DNA of 64,000 bases from Larus michahellis (GCF_964199755.1 NC_133903.1:55496739-55560738), one strand, 5' to 3'; positions 47,591 through 62,500 are shown, counted from the first letter of the stretch. Notes: generated by a model from the letters alone, not told the origin. Numbers and translations are program-made.

Positions 47591-50500
47591 CCTTCTGATT
47601 CTCCTTTTCTCACTTGGGCGCCTGGTGGGAGTTTAGAGAGGATCTGGAAGTAAGTTGAGTGTTTCCTCTGCGGAGCTCCACGTCAGCTCCGAGGGGTGCC
47701 GGGCAGGAGAGCAGAGAGTGGTGCTCCCTTCACCTCCCTAGGTGAAGGTTGAGGAGCAATAAATCGGTTCTGATAGACAACCAGCTATTTACTTGAAGCC
47801 TGTCAGGGTGGAACGTAGCCACGGAGGTAAGGAGTTGTTTTCTGTGGTGCTCAGCAGTAGAAAATATCCCAAGAGGTCACCTGCACCAAAGAGAGAATTC
47901 CTGATAGATTTGTAAGTTGTCTTAACAGCAGAATTAGTGCAATGCTTTTTGTTTTTTTCCTCTGAAATTCTGATGTCCAGACAAAGCAGCAGTGAATAAG
48001 TTGAATAATTGCATTTGCGTGTTTTAAATCCACTGAAACAGAGAACTTTTTTTATACCACTTTGAGAGAGACACTTGCGTGCTGCATCCCTCACTGTTGG
48101 CTCCAGAGATGGTGACCAGATTGTAAACAAATCTCTGACTTACAAGTCGTCTAGAATCTAAAGCTTTTTAGTACAAAGGGTGCTTTTCTAGTACGCTGTT
48201 CAGTAAACTGGCTGCATATAGCAGGTTATTCATAGTAATTATCTGCTTCTCTTGTCATTTCATCTATTTTAATATGTTGCCATGTGCCTGCTGATGTACT
48301 CCAGGTACACCTATATCTTATTTTATTCTTATCTTTAGACATTTTAGATTCCAGTAAACCATTTTTACTGTAATGCTTAAACATGGTCCCGAAGTAAGAT
48401 TCAGCCTTGTTGGCTGCTTCTTCCAAAAACATATTCAGGTTGAATTTGCATACAGGTGGAAAAATTCAAGCCAAGCCTACTGTGTGTCATGGAGATAAGT
48501 GGTATACCAAATCCTGATCCATATTTATAGGTAGGACCCTTTTCTCATTTTCTGGTAGTAAACAGCGCGCTACCTTCTGCAAATACAGCCTCTCCTCTTC
48601 CTAGCTGGGTTGCAAAAACTCTTCATTGATCTTTGTGCCTTCTGGTTACTGTAGTTTCCTTATTCACAGTTACTTTTGCACCAGTATGTGCCTTTGTATA
48701 TTTGATGAAAATCTCACTGTCCAAACCATTTCCCACACCTGTTGGTCTGACCTTGCTGAACGGACCCATCAGATCCTTCTGCTGCTGCCTCTCTTGCTGC
48801 TGTGAAGTACCGTGAAGGTGCTACAGAGAGTTGTCCTGCTTTGTTCGTCGTCTTCCCTCTCGCTTTTCCGGGCGTTCACCAGCCACTCCGTTTGCCCAGC
48901 GCTGACAGCTGTGTGTCCCAGACCTTCCTGGTCTTCCCCAACCACCCCTGTACGTACTTCCCGGCTCTGCCCACCTCACGCGGAGGCCTCTCCTTATTCA
49001 CCATTCAAATCCTTGCTCAAGAGTCTGACTTATCTATCGGGAAGCTTAGAACAGATTAGCTGACTAATCGTCTCTGCGAACAGTAGTCTTGTTTAAAAAG
49101 TCATTACAATCAGCTACCTTGCATTTCCATATTTGAAATAGGTAGCCATGGGTAGATTTGTAAAATCCTTCCTAAAATGACAGTTTTAAATGCTGACAGG
49201 TTGGGCCAGTTGGGGTGATTTGTTTTACCCAAACAACCCTGCCCTGGAGTGATCCAAGCTGTCCCGGTATAGATGTGGGTAGTTCTTGTGCGTTGAGAGA
49301 AATAGTGACAAAATGGTGTGCAGAGATACCTTTATTTGTTTAAATTAAATGTCTATTATGTAGGAAATAAAGCATGTAAATCTTTACATCAGTTCCATCA
49401 GTAAATGAAATTGTACAGTTATGGCAGTAGGATAAATATAGCCTTAGCAGATGGAAAAAAATATTAGAAAGGCGTAGAACGGATGACGATGTGAAAGAAC
49501 TCCCCAAAACCTGAAGGCTATTGCAAATGAATGTGTGTCTACAGGCATTAAATATTGTTTCTGAAGCAAAAGGATATTAATCTGATGTTACTACTCATGC
49601 TCTGGTGTTCCGTGTCGTCCCCCCCCCATCGTATTTCTCTTAGTTTAGAGAATTAAAATAATTTGTCAGCCTCACTTTCAGATTCTTGCTGCTGCAATGT
49701 TTTGGTTTCAGGCAATGCAGAGGAATGGTTACTTAGCTGGTTTAGGTAAAACATGTTAGCTGAATTTCTTTAATTATGAAAATATTTTTCGTCTTCAAAA
49801 ACTTGTTTGTACAATAAAAGGACAAATTGATAGTATCACGTTGCTTGCTAAAAACATGCATGAAAGGCCTGTTTCTCTTTGCGGTTAGTGCCGTTCTGTG
49901 AGTGTAAAATGCCACCGGTTCTGTTCATCTGGAAGCCCTACGTGCCATTACATCTCAAATAGTTTAAGTGTATATCCCTGATTCAGGTTAACATATGTTA
50001 AGAGAGTGTGATGAATGGTACAGAGAAGGTAAATCAAGAACTTTTTTCCTGATCATACATACAAGAACAAGTACACATGCAATGAAATTGAAAAATTCAA
50101 GACTGTTAATTTTTTTTTTTTCATTAGATGTATAAATAGACTGAGGGACTATTTGCCAGGGCGTTCTTGATGCACAGAACTTGGCTAGATCCAAGATAAT
50201 TTCTGTAAATCACAGAAATATCCAGAAGTGTGAAAAACTGTGCAAATACTAAAAAGACAATTTTGGAGAGCTGCAGAAAAGATGTAAATGTTTATCCTTC
50301 ATAGCTTAAGCCAGTCTCTGAGAAATAAGGCTTGGAGGAAACTTTCTAGGAGAGCAGATTATTCTACGTCTGCCTACAGTGGAATTTCTTGCACTTTCTG
50401 TTGAAGCATCTGGCGTTACTGTCAGTGATGAGAAAATAGATTAGCGGATGATGATGGATTAGATCTGGGGCTATTCAGATGCTTATAAAGTGTAATTCTG

Positions 50501-53500
50501 TAAGTGCGTGTGTGCCCTCTGAGTTTGGCACTTCCTCATGTTTGTGCATTTACCAATACACTTTGTTTATTTTATTAATAAGTCAAGGGAAGAAGATCCA
50601 GAAAATTCCCCTGTGGTTGTCTTTGCTTCTTCTCTTTCTGTCTGTGTGGGTTTTTTGTGTGTGTGGTTTGTGAGATTTTTTTTCCTCCCCTCCATCCATC
50701 TCTCTTTCCCGAATATTCTCGCCTTTTGGAAGCCAAGCAAGGAGCGTTATGTATATTTTTGCCAGTGGAGAATGAGGAGACGAGTGGAACCAAAAGCTAT
50801 GTCTTGGGCCGGGTAGCGCTTTGTGCATGTGGTGGTATTTGACTGCTTCTTTCAACAGATGCCTTCTCTTTCACCCGCAGACAGGTGGCCAGCAGGTGGG
50901 GAGAGGGGAGGGAAGATGTCTCATTATGGGGGAAGTGTTATCAGGTGTGGGTAGGACACTGATAATCTCCCTGAGGGCAACCAGGGTTGCTTATTGCTGG
51001 TGGGGTATAGCCATGAACCCAAGCTATGACAAACCGAGACGGAGGATCTGGAGGCGTCTGTGCAGGTTCAGGGCCTGGAAGAATTAAGGACAGTCTTGGT
51101 GGCACTGAAAATGTAGGCTGGGAATTGGGACAGTGTAGACCAAAAGTATTGTATAGACTGAGTTGTTTTATAGAGAAAAAAAAAAGGTAGCTTGTCTGGG
51201 GTAGAATTATAAAGCTTGGTACCTTATGGGCTGAACATCTTTACTGTTAAATCGTTATAAGAGTTGAGAGACGGGTAAGAGTTGGTGCTAGCACAAACAA
51301 ATGGTTTATGATGGGCTGTGGCACAGTGAAATGAGGCTGGATTGGATTTGGCGTTTGGGCTGAGGATGACGTGGGTGGGTGATATGGAGTTACTGTTGGT
51401 TTATGTGAAGTTACTGTAGATTTTGGTGGGGTGGAAGTAGCTGAGAGTTCAGTGCAACATGACATAAAAAGCCACTGGAAAAGGGATGAGGTCTGTCATG
51501 AGCTTAGGTGTTTTTCTCCACGTGTAGAAATGCTACATGTAGTAGTGTGACTAAAATTAGTGTTAGGGATTGGCAAGCTGTGGGCTGATGACTTTTTCTT
51601 TCTGTAGCGCCACTGAGGGCTGATACTAACAGGGGGAAATGTGTTGAAGGGTAAGTCTTGACTAGATGGTGGTTAAAGCCACAGATAGGGCTAGGGTTGA
51701 GTTTCTGAGCTTGGATTTGGAAATGGGAGCAGCAAACACACTAAGAAATATGCTAAATCGTGGTCCTTAAACTGTGATAGCCAGAGCCAAGTAGGCAAAT
51801 GTCTTTTGATGGGCTCTGAAGATGAGCAGCCTTCCTGAGCTGGAGCTAAGATCCAGGTTTCCATTAAAACTTGCTATGCTTAGATGTTTCCTGCTAGGCT
51901 GTCACCCTTGCTACCTGCAATGTAGGGACTGCTTTCCTGTCCCAGCAGCTGGAGTCAGCTCTAAGGTTTTTTGAGCCTTCACTCCATGAAGGATTCCGTC
52001 CAACCCTTGGTGTAGCCATGCTGACCCTGCCTTCCAGTAAACCAAGCCATTTGTCCCTTGCCTGGCTGGCTTTAGCCCTAGAGATAAACGTAGATGTTCC
52101 TTTCAGAGACCCAAATCAAAAGTTTAATTAGAACAGCCCTACCCCTGTGGGACGTTCACTGTCCAACATTAAACATAGCGTGTCAGCGCCTTTTGTGCCC
52201 GACACCAGAGGTTCCTTCAAACCAGGCTGTGGAGGCCGTCCTGGGGAAGCAAGAGCCCAAGGAACGTCCTGTCTGGGCATGTACAGGAAGGGTGAACTTG
52301 ACCAAAAAGGGCTGCAAGCTTCATGAATTTTTGTATCGTTGAAAACTTTGAAACCTTATTACTACTCTTTGGAGATATTTCTCCCTCTCTTTGCATTCTG
52401 TTCTCTGAAAATGAAAGCACTAAGCTGATTGAGTCTTTTTAAGTTTCTCTTTATAACTGGAACGCTGGTTAATTCAGAGGACCTTTCCTCCTCAAAATCC
52501 TCTGTGATTTTGCTGTTGGTTGACCAAGAAGTCTTGCAGCGGTTCTGTTTCCTGTGGGCTGTAGGTAATTTGATGAAATAGCAGTATTTCAGTGTATTAT
52601 GTACTTCATCATATCTTAAATGAGTTTCTGATAGCAGAAAAGCAGCGGAAGCCCCCAGCATCCTTTGCAATGCATGGGAGAAGTTGAGGTGACTGATGTT
52701 CTCTTTGTTTCTTGCCTAGAAGAGGATGGAAAACCTCCTCAGCAGTTTCGCGTTGTGTTGAAGGTCTCGGCCACAGTTCAATGGGAGTACGAGGATGCGA
52801 ACTGTTAGATGGCATTTTTGAGAAAAACTTTGGATGTCAGTTGCTGAAATGCACTTCACTTGCAAACAGCTGCCTGTTGAGAACATTAAACTGACCTGGC
52901 TTAGCTGCTAAACAGTTAACACATACTCATTTTCTCTGTAATTATTTGCAGCATAGCTGATAATACCCTACTTTTGACCTGATTATAGGCAGCAGATTTT
53001 GCAGGGAACAGCAGCTATTTGTGGTAAAATGTGTGCCGTCCAAGCATGAAGTGTTAGTGAGCAACGGCAGAACTAGAATGACTACAGTTAAGACATAACA
53101 GGTAACAAAAGGTTGAGTAAAAGGGTAACCAGGCAGCAGGTGCTAATGCTTTTTTTTTTATCAAATACTTTTCAACTTGAACGAACTAGGAGAGGGATTG
53201 CTGGTGTGAAGTTTGCAATGAAAGAATTATTTTGCACAAGATATTCAAGGCGTCTGTTGTAGAAGAACGCAGAGAGCAGGAGCTCTGTTCTACAAGTAGA
53301 GAGGTAGGGAGAGAGAGACGGGGAAAAAGAGGTCATCTAAAATAAATTCAAGGAAACAATATGGTCTTGAAGTCTACAGAGAGCTGGGAAACGGCAGGGT
53401 GAGGAGCAGCTAACAAGCTGATGCCGTAGGGTGGCTTTGTAAGTCATCTCTGCTCTCCTAAACCCAGAAGGAACCTGTTGGCCACATTTTAGAGACAATA

Positions 53501-53574
53501 TTCTGCTGAGGCGTTTATGGTTTTTTGTTTTTGTGTTTTGGTTTTTTTTTTTTTTTTCAAAGACACCTGAGGGA

Positions 53575-53608
53575 AGCTGCAAAAGATAGAGAGCTGCAAA
53601 AGATAGAG
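53575..53608. repeat. 17-bp tandem duplication
   Basis: The unit AGCTGCAAAAGATAGAG occurs twice in direct succession (53575-53591 and 53592-53608), a recent slippage-type duplication. Confidence 0.9.
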
Positions 53609-56009
53609 AGCTTAATGCCAGAATTTTCTCCTCGGTGTTCTTTTAGATGTTTTTCTTTTGTAACAATGTTTCTAAACTTGTAAACAAGAAGTTGGCCCTT
53701 TCCTTTGCTAGAATAGATAACCATGATATTTTAATTTTTGTTTTTGCCTGGGGTCCTGAGTGAACTCAGGTGCCACTGACATAAATGAGCAACAGTGTCT
53801 CTTCTAGAAACTAATCCAAATAAAATTACTGTCTGCAGCATAGAAGGAATCTGGGAGTTGTTGGAGCCTCAGAGTTTTCTTACTGACCTGTAAGAATCAG
53901 TTTTGGGATGTAAACTATGAAGTGTAAAGAAAAAAGGGGAGAAATTTCCCTTGATGGGGGAGAACCTTCTCTAACCTTCTTGTTGCTAAACAAAGCTTAA
54001 CATCTGAGTCACGCAGATTGATGTTGGATTGAACGCTTTCTGCCTGCAAGATGGTCACCGAGTGAAAAACTGCTTCAGAGCATTGGTTGAAGGAAGAGTA
54101 CTATGCTCAGATTGAAGAATAAATTATTGCAATTGATTTTCGTTTCATTCATGCTTTTGTAATTCAGTAATTGCTTAAGGAAGAAATGGATTGCATACCA
54201 CTTGAATAAACAGTACCCAAAAAAATCTTCTGAAATTGCCAGAGTACTCTTTAAATGTGAAAGATAAATCTGGAGTGGAGCCCCTTGCAACAGGGATACT
54301 TTCAAGAGTGCTTATAAACAGTGAAAACGGGAACTTCAGGAAGAGAGGAATCCGAAATGATTAATCCTCAGTAGTAACCGTTTCTGAAACTAGAAGCCCA
54401 AATAAGAAACAGAAAATGATCCAACCTTACAAGAGCTCTTGAGAAGAAAATAAGTATAAAACATATGGAAACCTTCAGGGTGAAGCTGCTCTGTTTGATG
54501 GGATTCTGTTCAAAGAAAATCATATTCTCAGGATGCACAGTGTGCTCAGGAATACTAATCAGAAATCTCACAGTGCCTGTGTCTGGTGCAAGAGCTAAAC
54601 CCGCTACTGCCTATTTTGGTCATTCCACTTGAAGAAAACGCGTCCATGTATAGCATTTGCAGTCGCTGTAGGCATCAGCTTGGAAAATAGTCACTGAAAT
54701 AGCATAGGATTCTCCATTTTTCATCTGAGAATGGCTAATGGTGTTTGGGGTTTGTAATAACACTGGCCATTCTGGGGTGGGAGACAAAGAGCATTTAGAA
54801 GCAGGATTTTGAGAGCTTGGATTCAGGTCACCGCTTCTGCCAGAGGTGCTCCTCTTCCCGCTAGAGAAAGCTCTCAGGGCATCCAGGGTGTATTTCTTGG
54901 GATCCTCAAAAGAGACCAGGAAACCTGTCCCAGCATTGTCATCCTTGAAGGTCCTGGAAGCTTCTCCAGGGAGCCTCGGTGGTGAGGCACAGTGCGAGAA
55001 GAACAGAGCTGGAGGGTGAGGTGGGGTGTAGCACCATCCTTGCCTGCTAACCCCGAGGATTTCATGATGGATTCTTGCTTGAGACAACTTCAAAAGAGTC
55101 AAATCATCAAGAAGCTCTAGGCAAGTGGTCTACTGCTATCATAACAATTAATATTCTGCTGCAATAGGTCTTAGGATACCATTCCCCACTGTTTTTTCAC
55201 AGGTAGGCAGCGCTGGGAGACGTGAATATGCCTCAGTTGGTTTTTTTGTCTTTTGTCTGTCTGTCTTTCTTTTCTCTGTCTCAGTTTTGCATTTCCTTTC
55301 TAGAATTCATTCAGAAACTTCTATTATAGTCCTTCACTGCACTTTCCTAATGAATTATGTATATATGTAACTTACAGACCTTTGGCTGAAAACCATTAAC
55401 GTAAGACAAATACTTGGATAAGCAGGACGATTAGAAGCCTGGCACTGTTATGAAGCTGGTGATCTTCCCCCATTCCGAGCTTTTAATTTCTTTCAGCATA
55501 AGCATAAAGTTTTGGTATCCTGAAATCCCCTGCCTACACTGTTAAAGGTTTGATCTGTTACTTGCCACGTGTCCAACGTTTCCCCTGTTCCGTAGGTGAA
55601 TTGAGCCTGGGTGCTTTTTCACATTTTTCATTTCGTTTTTTATCCATTTCTGTAATTTTTGGAGGAGTCACAGGACCATTTGTTTTCTAGCTGCTTGTGG
55701 GTCACTGATGAATCAATTCAAATATAAATTGAAGACTTTAAATGCCTTTTCTCAGAAAGGCGAGAACAAGGCAGTGTTCAAATGAAGTCAGGCATAAGAA
55801 CTATAAAAATAAATACTTGTTTACCTAATGGTTGGTTTTCTTCTGGAGCCTGTTGCCATATTCACAGAAAAACGTGCCTTTTTAAAAAAGGAAAAATAAT
55901 TAGGTCACAGGCAAGTAGCTAGCTAGAAGGAAGTAGAAAGATACATTTTTTTAGCATCTTTGCCTGTTGCTTAATCATCTGCTATCAGTGGAAAAAATAC
56001 TTTGTACAA

Positions 56010-56050
56010 GTACTAGTCTACAAGACTAGTAGTCTCTACAAGACTAGTAC
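56010..56050. repeat. Palindromic hairpin with embedded direct repeat
   Basis: GTACTAGTCT at 56010-56019 pairs with AGACTAGTAC ending at 56050. Between and overlapping them, TCTACAAGACTAGTA occurs twice in direct orientation. The sequence could form a stable hairpin. Its origin is unknown. Confidence 0.8.
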
Positions 56051-57833
56051 TGTTCTGGTGCAAGTCTCCTGGCACGTAACATAGTTATAATGAAATTAAT
56101 TCCTCAATTCAGTTACGCTTAGTAAAAGTTGGGAAGTTCTTGGTAGGCAAAAGATAAGGTATTTGTTTAGATTCATGTAAAAATAGAGAAGCTTTACAAT
56201 AAAAAATAGTAACTTAGCCCTGAGCAAACTCCTATTGATTTTGCGCACATCAGTAGAAATCTTTGATGGATTTTTCTAGATTAAATATTGCTTCTCTTCT
56301 TTGACCCGAGGTATTACTGGTGTGGAGTTTGCTTGTTGCTCTTGTTACCAGGAGGAATTGATGCTGGCTGCGGGGTTTTTTTTGTAAGCGCCATGGTTTT
56401 ATTTATAAAACAAGGAAAAAGTAGGAGACATCTTCCAAACTCCTCTCCATGGAATGGCTTATGCGTGTGCTTCACCTTGGGGTAGTGGCAGTGATGTTCC
56501 TCCTGTAGCACTCATCTTTTCGGAAACCTCTTTTCTGTGCTGGGGTTGAATGCATCAGGGAAAGCCTTTGCAAGCGGCCCCCGAGAAAAGGTGCCCTTCT
56601 CCTTTCCCATAACTGACTGTATGATCAGACTGCAGTATGGTGCACTCCCTGGAGTAATTATTGCTTTTTCCATTTTACTCTGCAGAGATGTCTAATTGCG
56701 TCTTTATTTGGTGGGTCTTGTGGCTGCCTAATGGATCAGAGACCTGCATATTGGGAGGCACCAGCACTTGCTTTCCAGTATAACCATGTAAAACCAGTGA
56801 GGAAATGGTAACTGAAATGGAAGCCTCTACACCAGGGCTGCAGATTAGCTGTGGATTTGGGAAACCACAAGTGATGGTTATAAACCATCTTAAGGTCTCC
56901 CTGCTTCTCCCCAGAGACGCGGTAGTCCCATCTCCAGTACTTCAGGGTAAAAACATAACACATTTGGTAATTATTCCCATCGTTGTGCCAGAGCGCTCTT
57001 AATCCAGAGCGCGTTCCTTTTATTTCTACATTTGCACCCGTTACTTTGTGGTTGTATAAAACAGGTTTTCTTCGAGAAAGCTTATGCTTTTCAGGAAACA
57101 ACACCTATTTTGGCTTTCGTTGTTGATACTGTGTCTTTGGGAGCAAACAGCTGCACCTGGGTTAATGCGGTGAAGTGCAGTCGCGTGGCACGCGCAGCGG
57201 CTTCGTGCTGCTTTTTACTTCAGACATACACTTCCATTATTGGTTTTTAAAAAGTATAGTTACAATGATAGGTTTTAAAAGGGTACTTGTAGGTGTCTAA
57301 CAACTGTACTTTATAATCAGGGTAATTAAATTCATAGAAATTAGTCGTTTGAAATAAAAAAATAAATTTTGCAAGCAGCATAAAATTATTCCCCCCTGTG
57401 TTCCTGTATTTATCACTGCATATTAGGTGACTAAAATGTAGTGTGTGCTCTTACGCTGTAAATATAAACAAGTATTATTATTGTTTCCGTGAATTTTTTT
57501 GATCTGAAATATCTGGAGAAGATTTTTTTCCCTGTTGGAAGTCTGTAGGCTTAGATCATCTTTCCTTTTTTCTGCAGAGGAGGGTGAAAGGAGTGTTCTC
57601 CATATGTCTGGGGGGTTAAAATTATCCTCAGCGCTGTGTGGCAATGGTTCTGCAGATGAGCGTGGTTCCGCACTCTACAGCTAAAATGGATAAATCTAAA
57701 TGGAGAAAGTAGTGGGAACGCTTCATTCCCGAGTCATTCAGGCTGTAGGAATTTCGGGTTCTCCGTTGCACCCAGTTGTCCCCATACTTCTGGTGTGGCC
57801 CTTTTAAGTAGGACTTCTTTTTTTTCTTTCTCT

Positions 57834-57849
57834 CCCCCCCCCCCCCCCC
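57834..57849. repeat. C16 homopolymer
   Basis: Sixteen consecutive C residues, followed directly by an A5 run. Confidence 0.9.
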
Positions 57850-59519
57850 AAAAATAAGTGTATAAAGTGATATTGTAATTTTCATTTATTAACTCTCTGG
57901 GTATCTGCCAAAACGTCCATCGCAGAGACCTGCAGTCGGGCTGTCTCCCGAGCCAGGTTCCCTCAGCTGGGTGCTGAGATGGCTCTGCCTACAACAGGGA
58001 TGCAGCGTGGCGGCTCCCCTGGCTCCAGGCTCTGGAGGAAGGAAAACAGCCAACAGCTAATGTCTGCCCCTGGATGGACATACAGAATACATATTGAGTG
58101 CTGACATGCTGCAGGTACCCCCCTATAGATCTTGACTTACTGATTTTCAGTCTTTTCCAGCCCGTTGCCCTCAAAAGGGCTGGCAGTCATCTTGTGGCCT
58201 GCCAGGGTCCCACCAGCCTTCGGAAGAGGGAGAGATTTGGTGTTTGGAGGTTTTCTACGTTAACGAAACGCTGTGTGGGTCTGAAGTGGCAGGAGGTCAG
58301 TGCTGTTTCATCCCTGCATGAGCGTCCTCCTTCCCTGCCCGCCTTGTGTGGCCAGGCTGAGGAAACTTGCCCATCCTCCCCGTCCCGTGGCGCTGCCAAG
58401 GGGAGCCAAGTCTCTGCTTTTCTCCCCTGTTTCTGCGCTCTTGGGTAGCAGTGGCACGCCTGATCTCCGGCTTCAAAGCCGAGACAAGTGAGAATGAAGG
58501 GGGCTAATTCTGCACACTGCGTTGCTGCTGGAACTTGGGATTTGCCTCGAGTTCCTTGCCTTTTCCTGCCATTTGCAGCAGCAGAGGTCTGCCTCTTCGT
58601 ACCCTGAGGCTGTGAAATGTAGACCTAATAAATTAGATTCTGACTGTTTCTTTGCTTGGGCTCTCAGTAGTTTTGCTTGCAAAGTGCTCAGTCTTTCTCT
58701 TCTGGGATGTATTATAAATGCCACTTTCAGCCAGGTTACAAGCTGTTCTGTGCACCGCGTTTACTGTAGAAAAACAGCTGAGATACATCTTTCGCAGGTT
58801 TATTTTGGGCATCTTATTTGGTTTCAGGAAAAAAGCATTTCCTTCTATTCTGAGTTCTCAAAGGAAGGAATATGAGCGTTTCCTTATCTCAGTGGAAGGG
58901 GATTTATGGGGGGAGCACCTAAGTGTTGGAGCAAGTTAGGAATGTAAAAGCCTTTTTTGAAAGGAGAAGAGAAGCTGTCATACAGTGCCTCCCCCCAAAT
59001 CCTGTATGAACAGATTAAACTGAACGTAATTAATAACATCAAGAAGAAATCCATTAAGTTGTTATAGTAACTGGGAAGCTAAGGTTTAAAATGTATGATC
59101 TGAGTGACTCAGCTCTGGGGGAAGGGATCTGAAAGCCCACGGATGGGGAGCCAGCAGCATCCTTTTCCCTGGTCTCCTCTCTGTCCGTGCCCCGGGAAGC
59201 TCCGCTGGAGGCACGATGCACAGTTAAGGCTCTCACCAGATCCTGAGCGTATTTGTCAGCGGGAAGGACGAGTTTATTCTATCTACCCTATCTGCCGAAA
59301 AAAAAGCACGTGCTTTTCCTCGGTATATCTGCGTAACGATTAATGCTTGTCTCTGCAGGATGTCTGGTGATTCTTGAAGAAAATTGGCAAAACTCGCCCA
59401 AAATAAGTGGTAGCTCTCTCATAACGGGTAACAAGGAATTTGTGAGTTCTTGTGTCCTGCAGAGTAGCACCACCTTGTTTCTGGAGGTCCCCTGGAAGCA
59501 GGATGTCTGTGGAGGTTTC

Positions 59520-59545
59520 AAAAAAAAAAAAAAAAAAAAAAAAAA
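59520..59545. repeat. A26 homopolymer
   Basis: Twenty-six consecutive A residues. No retroposed gene body was recognised next to it. Confidence 0.9.
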
Positions 59546-62500
59546 GAAGGAAAAAAGGAATTTGTTTTCTGTAGCTTACTTGGGATCTTCTCATGGATTT
59601 AAAAGGAAGTACGTTACTTTCGTTGCCCTTGTTAAAAAATACTTGTGTAGAGTGAATGTGGGAAAGGATTGTTTTATTTGCCTATCTGTGTACTTCCATT
59701 GTTTGCACTCGGTGTTTTCTCAGGATGCAGCTGCTACCAGAACAGTACATAAACGTTTATGTGCCTTTTCTGCAAGTGTTAATGTCAGGTAACAGCGTGG
59801 ATGTCTGAAGAACAGAGTGCAGAAAAAGGTGTGAAGATGGTTTTTGCCGTTGTGATCTGGTTGGTTCTGAGTATGTAATTCTGCATCCGGAATTGATAAT
59901 AAACCTTTGAAATAGCAAAGGCTTGTTGTTTCATACTGTAATTCCCATGACTGCGTGTAATTTCTGCCTTAGGAACAATGAAGGTTTTGGTGAGCAATTT
60001 ATTGCATAACGACAAGCTCTAAACCTCGGAGTAATTTACTAGTGTAATGGTCCATGGCAATCTTAAAGTATCTAGGCAATATATAGAGATTTATTGCGTC
60101 TTGTTCAGTTAAAAAAGACTAGTAAAAAGGCTTGTCAGTTTTATGTAAGAATTTGGATTTACTTAAAAAAAAATATAAAAAAATACACCTGTAAGAGCCT
60201 GACTGTGTTGGACAACCTGTGTAGGCTTCTCGGTCTGTGTTTGACCTGATTCACCAGCTGCCCTAGTGCTGCCGTTACCGTGGGCTCATGTGCGATTCAT
60301 GTGCTGTAGGTGGACATTCATTTCTGATGAAGTATAAGGGTATCTAAGTGTTTAATTTCTGATCCAAACTTAATATTTTGTCTATCAACAATTAAGGTTA
60401 GCAGTAATCAGGCTGCGTTTAGTCAATAGAAATGTTTATTATATTTGTAGAAGATAAATGCACGTATATTTAACTGTACAAAAGTTGCAGGTGAGTACAT
60501 GGTTGCACTAAAGATCCCAGGGAAATGCTCCATTACTTTTGTAACGTGGGATTCTTTGATCTCACTACTGGGGTGATGAAAACAAGGTGAAAAGCTGATA
60601 CTTTTTTTATACACATAATTTTATTCTCCAATCTGTAAGAAAGACATTGATATGTTGCTTTAAATGTTGCAGGGTGAGTAATCCCTGCTGTAAAATCCAT
60701 CTAGTAATTTAATACTGCTGTTTTACTACAGGAACACGGGTGCCCTTTAGCTTTTCAGTAAGGTAATCCTGCAAGATGAGAATTTTAAAACTCCTCTGTG
60801 CTGTTTATGCATTGGGGATTCATGTAGCTGGGTGGTAATTTAATGATTCGGTAGGGCCGTAGTAAGCTGTGTAGCCTCTTAATCTGCTATCCGTCTTTGC
60901 AAATCCTTACCTTTATTTTCGTACAGCAATTTATAGAAATGAAAGGAAACGTGCGAGTAGCCCTAAGTCTTCCAGAGGGAGAGGAGCGCGTTTTTTGTCT
61001 GAGTAAAAGCACATCATAAGAACAAAATGGGAAACCTTGCAGAAACGTTAGGCCACTCTGGTGACTTACAGCATTTTGTAGGCTGACGTCTTGTGGCATA
61101 AAAAGGTCATTTCGTGTCTACATCATGCTGCTGTTTGGACTTTTTTGCATTGGAACAAGCAAAACCATCGTATTCTTCCTCCCTAGCGTAAGGTTGGTTT
61201 GAAAGAACGTGGTACTGGTAATACCTAAATATTTTATTTCTGGAAAAAAGATACATGAGGTGGTACATAATCATCCGTGGCCAGTAGAATCACCTGTTTT
61301 AAAAAGAACGCAAATATTTCAAATACGTTCTTTGGCTTCATTCCTGCAAATGTGAGGAACTGCCTTTTACCACCAAATTTTCAAATCTTATTAGAAGAGC
61401 AATATTATTTGCAGTTACCAGTCTCGTCTTTGGCAGTAGTTTAGTATCTCTTGTTTTATAGGGCAGAGACTATTGAAACGGCACCAGGTATTGCATCTAT
61501 AGATACAAATGTTGGCTTCTGACATCAAGATTCCATTTTCAGTTGCTGTAATTTCTCAAAATTACCAACTGTGTGCAGAACAGTAGTCATTTTCTTTGGG
61601 TGTAACCAGGTTGAGATACCTCTGACCATGCTTTGAACAACCTGGGACTCTCTTACATCCCTGTGTTTTGCGATTTCCAGTTTTGCAATTCCCTTTGCAG
61701 CTTCAGAGTTGAGTAATTTGGGCAGAAGAGCCACAATTTTCCTGGTGACGTGCACAAAGGAACCGTGACGCGAAGCTCGTCCCTGTGAAATGGTAAGTCT
61801 GAAGATTCTGCCAGCAGAGGTTACCGAAGAGCGCGCTCCTCATTAATTGCATTCTTTGAAGTGATGGAATTTGATGAAAACTTTCCAAAGTACGCAGCGT
61901 GAGGCAGACACCGAGTGTTGGAAGTATCACCCCACATAATTAGAGGTTTGAAGAGTTTTAAATAACTAGGGGAAAAAATTACAGTGAGAAGTTTGGGGAA
62001 AATGCTGGTGTTATCACTTTCACCTAACATAATAGCACTTGATTTCTGAGGAAATTGCAGTGTGATCTAAAGTATTCTTTCATTTTTAAAAAAAAAAAAA
62101 AGAATTGCTGATCATTTCAGCCTGAAATCTAGAACAAGGCAAATATTTTCCCAACAAGCAAAATGTCAGATACTGAAGGAAAAAAAATCGCAGTGGTAGA
62201 AAGAAACAGTAACATCTGCTTGGGCTAAAAGAAAAATCCTGGAATAAGGAAGCTTAAATGTTCTTCTAAATCAGGCTTTTTCTAAATCTCGTGTTATAAA
62301 TTAGTTTTTCAGAATACAAAAATGTTGTCATAGATGCCTCTTGAAAATGTATGAAGTGAAATATTTTTATGGAAGTGGGCTTAGCTAGTGGTTGGTAGAA
62401 AACATCTGTGCTTTTGAAGAATCCCAAAGGTTTTTCCTTTAGTCTTAATTTTTTTATTAAATATTTTTATGGGCTGGACAGACAGAAATTTCATTCTGGA

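Noticed and set aside
59343..59792. 149-codon + ORF
   Set aside because: It reads through the A26 run as poly-lysine. Chance frame.
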